A DNA stretch of 64,000 nucleotides from Eleusine coracana subsp. coracana (Eukaryota; Streptophyta; Magnoliopsida; Poales; Poaceae), in the NCBI GenBank assembly GCA_032690845.1, contig CM064421.1, forward strand, positions 43,514,963-43,578,962, in the 5' to 3' direction. The translations under genes and the position numbers were made by a program. Position 1 is the stretch's first letter, and each line of letters starts with the position of its first letter. Positions 26,062 through 36,100 of this stretch are shown here, in pieces. Under the pieces are notes generated by a model. The model did not search any database. It was not told the origin of the DNA and saw only the letters and a program-made list of their open reading frames with translations.

Positions 26062-29000
26062 TGTGTGGGTTGACTTGACGTCCTGAATGTTCGCTGCCTA
26101 ATGTTGCGTACCTTGCAATTCACGTGTTAGCTGACCCCGTTGCTTGCGAAGATTTCAAAGTTTAATCCATTGACCTCTGAGAGTCTGACCGAGGAAAAAA
26201 ATGTACCGCAAGGTCCCCCGCGTAGATCCCTTGAAGCACAGGCTATCCATCTTCGTGTGCGTCCAGCGAGCAAGCTGTTCCGTATGCCGAAAGAGTACCG
26301 TGCGATGATTGAGCGACGGAAGGCAGAAGAATATTCGCATGTGTGGATGGCGTATAAACTCGGATTAGAAAAGGAAGGAAGCAAGGAAGTCGAGGAGAGA
26401 AGCAAGTGTGAGCGACGGCACAGACACAGCCTGGCCCTGGACCGAGCGGCGGTGTACATGGCTGTTGCTTGCAAGTAAGCTCATTGGGGGAAAGCACGGA
26501 GGAGCACCGACACCTCCCCGCCTGCTGATCCGTGGGCATTGGCCACCAGCCAAGCTACTAGTACTAAAACAATGGCTCGCCGTCAGTTGAGATGGAGATC
26601 ACATCAGGATCATGGCAAGTGCTTGCTCTAGTGTGCTCCGCCAGCTGGGCCCAGATCTACCACGTACTAGTAGTACGCAAAAAGCTCACACACGGGTACA
26701 TGCATCCATGGATCGACCTAGCTCGCATACTCATTCATTGGCGTCGTGCCCATGCCGATCATCATCGATGTGCATACATACATCCAACCTCCTCGTGTTG
26801 TATATATTTCTCGTCATTATCCTGAGCCGAATCGATTGATGATTGCTGTTTTATTTCATTAATACGCCAGCCAGCCGGGACAATACACAGAACATGCGAG
26901 TGTTTTGAGCCTGATCTCACGGGACGGGGACGGTCGGGTACGTACGTCATCGTAGTCTCGTATACGACAATCGGCATGCCATGTTCCCTCCATGTGGCGC
27001 CACTCGCCATCCCGTCGTGATTTGGTGTCGCCAGACTCTGCTGCTCTCGCTTCCGTTGCAAACGCAAAGCTTCGGCCGGCTACTTCTGTAAGTAGTCGCG
27101 ATTGCGCGGCGGCGTACGGCACCCGGGATCGGGAGCTTGTCCCCGGCCAAACTGTTAGGCCGGTCGGCGTGCAGCGTCCGAGCTCGTCCGCCTACAACAC
27201 AAATGCGTGCCGTTTCCGGTGAACGGCGGGCGAGCTGTACTGTTCCCCGTGACATATTTCTTCTACAGTAGTACGTGTTATATTTCGGGGTTCAGATATT
27301 GTCGGAATTAAACTAGGCGGCCGCACATGATCCGAGATCCAATATAGAAATACGACGTAGATTTGTCTTTGGTTTATCATTTCGGATTAATTATATATAT
27401 GAACTACGTATAGGGGGCTAGTAGAGAGGCCATTGGTCGATTTGGGCGTAGTAGTTGGCATGGTGGTGGTGGGTGACGACGGCTACAGTGGCGTGCGCTG
27501 AGCAGCTGGTCCGCGGTGGCGCCCCGATCGGATTCTTTTATTGCTGCCACCAGACGCGTTGGTGCGGATTGACATTTGAATCCGTCTCGATGCGGGGTGT
27601 GATCAAATTCACTCTTCGCTCTATCATTCATTAGCCGCCTATCAAATTCTTCTGAAAACAAACAAAAAAAAAAAACAAGGGAAATTTGCTTGCAGTATTT
27701 TTAACTTGTTGCTCCATGAGGCCATGCATGATGACATAGCACTTGCCACGCAGGTGTCATGTGCTTGCCCGACGTGTTCCGATGGAAATTAGTAACAACA
27801 CGTTATTAAGATTAGATCAACACGGTGAGAAGAATAAATGATCCGTGCAGACCGGCTCCTCCTAGGTTACTGTTTCCTCCACGTCTCAATCAGTTGAGGA
27901 CAGCACAGGATGATACCTTCTTCAACCCAAATTAGAAAAGCAATTGGGCGCACCTGCATGGTCGACTTCATCATCAGAGGACGGAGGTGATGGAACACAC
28001 GTAAAATGACGGTTGGAAATGCCGAGCCGGCAAGTTCCGTCCGTGTATGCGTGCCGCCGTGACGAACCAGCCAGCGCAGCGCATCGTGGGTTTTGCTTGC
28101 TCGCTAGCTGCTGGTAGGAGGAGCAATTAATCAGCAGCGGATAAGGGTTTAACTCTTCCAGTTTTTTGAGCACGGGTTGGCCTGGTAATAATAATTAATT
28201 AACAGGGGGAGGAGAGCTGGCGCGGCGGCGTCAAGGAACACGTGAATGAAGAAGAAGATTTCCATGCGCGGTCTTTCATCAAGTACCGACGGCTGTAGCT
28301 AATAGCTGCAACTCCCAACCGAAACGCCCAAACTTTTACCTTTATATCCCCCCGGTAATCTCGACGCTGGCGGCGGCGCCGGCAAGATAATCAACGCGAA
28401 GCTGCTGCTTTTCCTGAGAGCGAAAGGAAGGGAAAGACTGCTGCAAACTACTGTATGAGGATTGTCGCTGTCAAGCAGCAGCGCAACACAAGCTGCTTCT
28501 GGATGAGCATGTGGCTTATGTATGGGACTGGGACGGAAGCTTCTTATCTTTCCCGTACGTTCCGATGAACGTACGTGTGCGGCACGCGGGTGATGCGAGC
28601 CAGGTTCGTTCGTTTGACCCGGGTGAGGTGAGGTGAACGCGGGCGGTGGAGCAGGACGATTTGGACTCGCGCAACGTACGCGTTCTCGCGGGACCGGGGC
28701 TCGTAGGCTGAGCCGTGGGCGCGTGTTGAGACGACGTGCCCAGGAGCTGGATGCTTCATCTTTATCATCACGCGGCGTGTTGCCATGGCGCTCTGGGGAT
28801 TACGTGTAGTGTTTCTTAATTTCCCCCGTTCGAACCGAAAGCAGCAAAGCTCCATTCTCTTTGCACTACGTCGATTCTGGAATATATTCGACTTAGTTTT
28901 TTTTCTAATTATTTTTTAGTAACATCAGATATTGTAATGATAAAATAGACGAACACCTTTTTTTTGTTTGAGACTGAATAATCACAACTCGACCGTCAGA

Positions 29001-29218
29001 ATTTGCTTTCGGCCTGGTTGTCGCAGGACCTGTGAAGCCCAAGTATGGAGACTTGGGCCTCAATGATGGCTGCTGCGTCAGCCTACGCAGGCCCCAGCCT
29101 GCTCAAGATGGGCCTACCACAGACGGTTTCCACTCCAGATGTCCAACTCCCCAGCCCACAACTCCGTCCCAACTTGAGCCCACGACGGGTTCCCATTATT
29201 GCGAATCTGGGCTGCCAC

Positions 29219-29271
29219 CTGAGCCCACCTGTTTCTCAAAAAAAAAAAAAAAAAAAAACTGAGCCCACCTG
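29219..29271 (+). mobile_element. Minute poly(A)-tail retro-insertion with 13-bp target duplication
   Basis: CTGAGCCCACCTG occurs at 29219-29231 and again, perfectly, at 29259-29271. Between the copies lie TTTCTC and 21 A. This is the same footprint as at 2084-2132: a target-site duplication around little more than an A-tail. It sits in the promoter-proximal region of the unrecognised gene downstream. Confidence 0.6.
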
Positions 29272-29428
29272 AACCCCGTACGCGACGCGCCTCTCCCCCG
29301 CTCCTCCCCTCGTTCTCACTCCGCACATCCACCCACGTCGTCCTCCCCACCAGGCCCGCCGCCCGCGCCACCGCCGCCACCGTTCGCACCTGCGCCGCCT
29401 CCACCGCCACTCCGCACGCGACTCAAAG

Positions 29429-30151
29429 GTGACTCTCTCGTGCCCGTTTCTGTCCCCCCACCCTCTCCCCTTTTGTGCTTCAACGATCTCCGCTCCCCGA
29501 GCACATGCGGTTGCGCGACCAGCCCTATGGCTTGGTGGCGCCCGGTGCGCCGGCCGTTACGTTTAGCCTCAGATGTCGCGCTCTTGCCGTCTCCATCAGA
29601 TGAACCAGCTCCTCTCGATCGGTAAACTGAGGTTCTTGTCTGGCGCCGGCCGCGCGAGATTTAGGTCCTGATGTAGTCATGTTATCGTTGCGTTCAATTC
29701 CCAAGCGAATGCAGGGAGCGGTTAATACTTACTATACTGGTCACTTCTGGGAGTATTAGTTTAGGGTAGCATGGCGCTTATCGCCGGTATTTGTGCATCG
29801 GAGAATCTTGCGCGTGCAAGTTTGCTCTGTGCGGTGCTGATCTGTTGGCCCCAGTTTTTCAGTGATGATGTCTTGATGATATAGTAATCTCACTTCTCTG
29901 TCTACCTTGTGTTGTTGTTGAATAATATAATTAGATGATAAAAGCTGCTGTAGTACATTGAAATTCAGTATGTGGATTGAATTATGATAGCTAGAAGCTG
30001 ATTTTTGTTTTGATTGGACTCTTCAAACGCTGATTTGATGACGTGTAATATTTTTGTTTGGTTCATATTTACCAGTTGATTCTGTAAACTTCCATGATCT
30101 TCTTCCACTGAAATTTGAACCATTTAGTTCTTTTGTGTTTTGGTGCTGCAG
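29429..30151 (+). other. 5' UTR intron of the RGG-tail gene
   Basis: A C-rich leader ends ACTCAAAG/GTGACT (donor at 29429). A TTTTGGTGCTGCAG acceptor ends at 30151, eight bases before the start codon at 30160. The intron is T-rich and has no coding signal. Confidence 0.6.
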
Positions 30152-30159
30152 GATATAGA

Positions 30160-33100
30160 ATGAGGCGGCAGGGACAATACGGTGACGCTGACATCAACTC
30201 CATGGTTGCTGCCCAGTTGCATCACTACCAAGCACAGCAAAGGGTACCGCAACATTCTGATAATAATAATAGCTATCCTGGAAGAGATTCTACACAAGCT
30301 TCTGGGGAGCATCAATACGTCTCCCCGAAAGTGAGACAGAGCCAATGGGATCGAGGTGGACCAAACATGCCAAACCAAGCTCCATTGTATTCATATAATG
30401 AAGGCATGTACTGCTGCTTCTAATTTCATGTTTCTTTTTATATTACCATTTAGCGTGCTTCGTCTCTTGCAAAATAACTTTCACACCTTATTCTCTTAGG
30501 GTAAAAAACTAGTACTGTTTATTTTTTATAGTTCTGTAGCATTATTTTGGCTGTTAATGATGCAGGCCAAGGCTCTGCGAGTGCACAGGCCTTTTATGAT
30601 GGCCAGAGGTCTGATCTAAAAGGTGTTATAGAAAAGCAGCCCAACAAGGAATCGAGGGACCAATCTCGTATTGATAGGACTGAAAAAAGATATGAGGATT
30701 ATAATCTTCCTCGGACATTTGAAGGTCTGGAGCAAAGTTTTCATGAAGAAATCATGATGCTAACCAAGGAACTGCATGATGCTGAGGATACTGAAAATTC
30801 CAGACACAGGGAGGTATGCTAAATACAGAGCATCTTTTCTTCTTTGAACAATATGAAGTATTGCAAGATTTTGTCCTGTGCCGCCTATATAGCACGAGTG
30901 TTGTAGCTATATAAGCAATGCAGTATACGCTATTAGTAGCTCGATGTCTTTTTCTCCATTTCTGGCATGGAATAAGTCTAAACGCAATCCTCTCCCTGCC
31001 CCCCCCCCCCCTCTACTGTAGAAGCGCTGCCACAAAGGTCACCACTTGATGACCTATCATCATCCTCTCTGCTCCAGAACCCAGAAACAGAACTGCAGTG
31101 ATCTCCTCCGTTGGTTTGTGGGCCAAAATTGTCTTATATCGACAAAAATCAAGCTCAAAGAGCTCACGTTCTTCAAGTCCGACCATATTTTTTTGGGAAA
31201 AGGTTAAACCATGGAGCCTGCGAACAATTCACTGACGATTTCTTATTACTCTGTGAGCTATTCCATGATTCCTTCGACCAATGTCTCCTTATGTTCCTGG
31301 CCATCGATTTGACAACTTTCCAAGGTGAATCCATAGCTCCGTTGTCGAGATTTATTCTCGGCACTAGACATAGGGTAGTTCACCTATGAGGATTTATATG
31401 TAGAAGAGGGATGTGCGTGAGATCGAGAGACGATGGTAACACAAGACGCCGATTTATATATGTTCGGGCCTCCCGGAGGATAATAACCTTACGCTCTGTG
31501 TTCTGTGGTATTTGTATTCATATGTCTAGATCATAGATTTAGACGAGTAGGGTAGACCTAGACGATGATGTCTAATTGTGTCTAATCTATCTGCTGCCCT
31601 ATTGCTTGCCCCTTGAAGGGGGTCCCTACCCCTCCTTATATATCCAGGGGGACAGAGTTATATGGCGGAGTCCTAGTTGGTCTACTAGACATATCCAAGT
31701 AGGAGTCTATCTCTACTTTCCTTGTATGAGAGGTACCCTGAGTACGTGTCATCGACAGAAGCCCCCGAGAGTCTTGCAAGCTTGATGATAATCTTTATTC
31801 TGACTGGTTTGTGTCATGTAGAATGCTTCAGCTTTATATCAGCGAGCTTGTGAGGGTCTCAAAGATAAAAAAAAATGTCTTCAAGAATGTTGTTGGTGCA
31901 CCTAATTAGGTGTAGTTCCCGACTCTTGTATCATTTGAAAATTACAAATAATGCAAGAGTCCAAAACAAGAATAGTCATGTTGGTTCTCCTTAAGGAAAA
32001 ATCACTCAAATCATTAAAGACGAGTGATAAATAACTTAGTAGAATGACATCAATCATTACCAAGTGATAGATTACTTAGACGAGTGACTTCAATCACCGC
32101 TTAGTGGTAGATGATTCAATCCAATGACTGCAATCATTGTCGAGTGCTATATAATATACTTGGGCAACATCAATCACAATCGAGTGATATTGAGTTCAAA
32201 TGGGTGACATCAATCACAGCCGAGTGAACATGGCCTCATGACATAAACTTTGGCCAGAGTAGCCTATGAGTGATTATGAATCAAACGGGTGACTTCAATC
32301 ACAGCTGAGTGAACGAGGCTTTATGACATCAATCATAGCCAAATACTAAGTTACCATGATTTCAATCATGATTAAGTAACTTTTTCCCAAGAATAGTAAT
32401 CACTCGTATCTTTGAGCTTTATTTTCACTAATTCTAGATTGACTTCAATCAACCGAGTGATGCTCGTTATTTTGACCATCAAGTCATAGCGACATGATCA
32501 TCAAATTATGATTTGAATGATTATGAAATCAACCATTTTTTATAAAGCAGTTCTCTTCAGAGAAGCACATATTGATAGAGTGACCATCAAACCACTGTTA
32601 TATGATCATCAAATCATATATCTTTATATATTATGGCATCAACCATAAATTTGATAGAAAATGCTTCTCTTCAAAGAAGCCCTTGAGACAATTGCCGTTA
32701 TGAGTGGCAGCCGTGCTCAACTCAGAATATCATGTACGAGTGGTAGCGACGCTAAACTCAAGACAATAAGGTCGAGTGACCATCAAACTCAGAAGGCAAT
32801 CGAGGTTGTTGCAGCCGCCGACCAGTGATGATTGAGTGAAGCCGACAGTCTGATATGTGGCCGACCAATGGTGCCGGTCAGAGCTGGTGTAGCAGACCGA
32901 TGGTGGCAGTCGGAGCTGTAAGCCGACCGATGAAGGTAGTCGGAACCAAGGTTAACAAAACCGCGGTTAACCGAGTCGATTAACCTGGTTAATCGAAAAA
33001 CCGGTCCGGGCCAGTTATCCCGATCGGCCAGTTAACCGCCGGTTTTGATTTAAATATTTTTAAAATTCAAAATAATTTATATATTGAAATCGGTGAAACT

Positions 33101-36100
33101 GAGCGGTTAACCAGAAAAACTGGTCAGTTAACCGGTGTAACCAGTCATTTAACCGCCAAATGTGAATCTAAAATTTATTTTTGAAATTCTATGCTAAAAA
33201 CAGATGTAACCGATCGGTTAACCGTCAAAACCGGTCGGTTAACCTGTGCAACCGGTCGGTTAACCGGTTACTGATCCCCGACTCTCCAAATCGATTTTTG
33301 CCCGGTTAACCGGCCGGTTATTTCGGTTTTCCAATTAACCGGTGAACCGGTCGCGACTAGTTTTACCGGTTCATTCGGTTATGTAAACCTTGGTCAGAAC
33401 TGACATGGTTGACCGATGAAGGCAGTCGGAGGTGTAAGCTGACCGATGAAGGCGAGGAAATCACTCTGTATTGAGTGGTGTATTCGCTAATCCGTCATAA
33501 ATGTTCCTGACAATAAAAGAATTTAATTATAATTAACATTATTTGCTTGGAAACTTATTTTTATATGGCAAACAAATCAGTCGATTGAAAAGTCAAGTCT
33601 GTATGTGTTCTTCTTTAAGTAGAACGACTAGCGCATAGGACCATATTCACGCGTTAGCAACCAGACCGATCCACCGTAGGATATTTAGGACAAAATATAA
33701 AGAGCTCGGAGCTCGGTCTGTTACAACAATATCAACATAATTATTCTTGTCTTGCAGTCAGAGTCAACCAATCGACACATGACCTCTCGTAGCTTTGGCT
33801 CTGGGTTTAGTGGTGGCAGTCTGTCGCGTAGCAAAGAAATTTTATGCCTTAGTTGCTTGTCGGCGTCAGACCAAAAATAAGACCAAATCATAAATAAGAT
33901 GCAATACATCGATCGAGGCGGAAGCTGGAAAAGGTAAAACTAAAACAGACGACATGAGTCATATGATGTTTGGTCTGAAGTACTACTAAAAGGTCACCGA
34001 CCGACATGGGTCATATGATGTCAGGGCCGAGATACTACTGATGAGTCACTGACGGACATGTGTACTGCTAGATTCACAAAAAAGTAGGAGAACACGTGTA
34101 TAGATACACAAATGGCCCCTTGGCTCGATTGTTTAATGCAAAGGATTAAAGAACCAAGACAATATAAAGATAAATAAAACCATACAAAGAGCACTAATTA
34201 AAAAGCCTTATTCATAAAAAAAACCTATGACCTTCTGCTTAGGAAACAAAATAAGCGATAGGATAAAAGGACGAAGGACATGAGCCCAAAACCTCAAAAA
34301 TAAATCGAGAAAGTATAAAGAGACTTAGCTTTGATGCTCGGCGAGTTGATGTGGAGCCCCCGAGCATGCCGATGTTGTTAGCGAGTGGTCGAATGTCGAA
34401 GTCGAGCCAACATGTTGCCGGAACATCGAAGCTCAGAGTGGTTGGCTTATGTTGCCAAGTAACTGTGTCATCGAGGCGCCGAGCGGCTGATTAAGACACC
34501 AAGTCATGACGATGTCGCCGAGTGGCCGAGTCGTCAAATGGCAGCGACATCACTGAGTGGCGCAGTCACCGGATCATCGTTGAGTAGCCGAGCTGCTAAA
34601 ACATTGAAGCGTTAAATCTTCGAAGGCGTCGCCAAGTAGCCCCCGGGCATGTCCATGTGGTTGCTGAGCGGTCGAACCATCGAGCCGCGGCGATGTCGCC
34701 GAGTCGTCAGTAGGCATCATGTCACAACGATGTTGCCGAGTAGTGGTTGCCCTCGTTGAACGTGTTGTCAAGCAGACGAGTTGACACGATCGAGTAGATG
34801 TAGTGAAGCTCGACTCATTGCAATAATGCTTGGCAAGACACAAGCGTAGTCGGAGTTGCCACAATGCATCGTGACGATCTGGTTGAGCGTGGCGTCATGC
34901 ACGTTGGCACCGTATGAAGTGAGAACAGGGAGACGGCCAGGTTGTTTTGAGCGCCACCTTGCTCGTGCGACTTGTCCGAGTGCTGAATAGATCGTCACAA
35001 TCGCACGCCCGGTCCTCAAGTGTCAACTTTCATGAAGTTTGCGTAGATGCATGCAAAAACAAATCACTCGTGATGAGCCTTGAGCTAATTAACTTGATTA
35101 GCATATAATATAATAAATAAAATATGTACGTCTGCATGTACGACTTGGTTTAGCTTCTATGTATGAAGCCTTTCAGAGTCAAAATAAAGGAAGAATCCTT
35201 CCCTGTTGTGTATGCATGCACGACTTGGTTTAGCTTCTATGTATGAAGCCTTTCAGAGTCAAAATCAGACCCGGTTGCTGCACGGGTATTGCTTAAACTC
35301 CATGCAACTCTCTCGCACATGCAAAAATTGCATAACATGATTAGTGATCCAATAATAGAGTTGATTAATATCTATGGAATAAATAATATGGCAAGAGAAT
35401 AGATGTAGGCTCGTGAACTCCCTGGTAGGCACGTGACGCCCAACTTTTGGAGTAGTCACTCGGACTTAGCTTCCGAGTTTCCGTATGCAGCTAGAACTCG
35501 ACGAGTTCTGTTGCGCTTTGAATATTAACTCGCTGACTTGAAGTACGATCGGCTGGCGTCTATTTGATAATCACGTGGCCATGATCTTGCATGGCGCGAT
35601 CAGCAACTCGCCGATTCCAGGCATTGTCAACGCCATAATGTGAAGCATGTGTACTCGGGAGTCTCGTCAAGTTCTTGTCATGCAACAAGAAGCTGTCGAC
35701 CGCCGCATGGATCTTGCGCAATTGATACTTGACGAAGATGTCGCCATCAACTTGGCTAGGAACCACCTTGACGAAGACGCGATGACTCGTGCGCTTCAAC
35801 GCCGGTCAACTCGCGATCAAATCTTGAAGTAGATTGAGGCCATCGAACTTGACATATCGACCGTCGCGCTGCCCCTTCCTGGCGCGCCAAATGTCGAGAT
35901 TTATTCTCGGCACTAGACATAGAATAGTTCACCTATGAGGATTTATATGTAGAACAGGGGCATGCGCGAGATCAAGAGACGATGGTAACACAAGACGCTG
36001 ATTTATACAGGTTCGGGTCTCCCGGGGGATAATAACCCTAGATCAAATCTATGATCTAGACGAGGAGGGTAGACCTAGACTATGATGTCTAGTTGAGTCT

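Larger units (their letters stand above)
24959..29290. other. 4.3-kb intergenic region without a supported gene
   Basis: The first few hundred bases are the 3' UTR and terminator area of the preceding gene. A 112-codon frame at 26140-26478 and frames on the opposite strand match nothing I recognise and lack splice or promoter context. An AAT microsatellite lies at 26040-26061. From about 28,990 the DNA turns GC-rich as the promoter of the next gene. Confidence 0.55.

Noticed and set aside
26140..26478. 112-codon frame rich in charged residues
   Set aside because: A minus-strand frame of similar length overlaps it, no motif is visible, and I found no splice partner.
30404..30410. GT donor two codon positions after AAG in the RGG-tail gene
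   Set aside because: It puts the next exon out of frame with the rest of the protein. The GC donor preserves it.
32045..32780. Periodic repeats as a CRISPR-like array
   Set aside because: Units are degenerate and lie inside a plant retroelement, with no unique spacers of constant length. The genome is eukaryotic.
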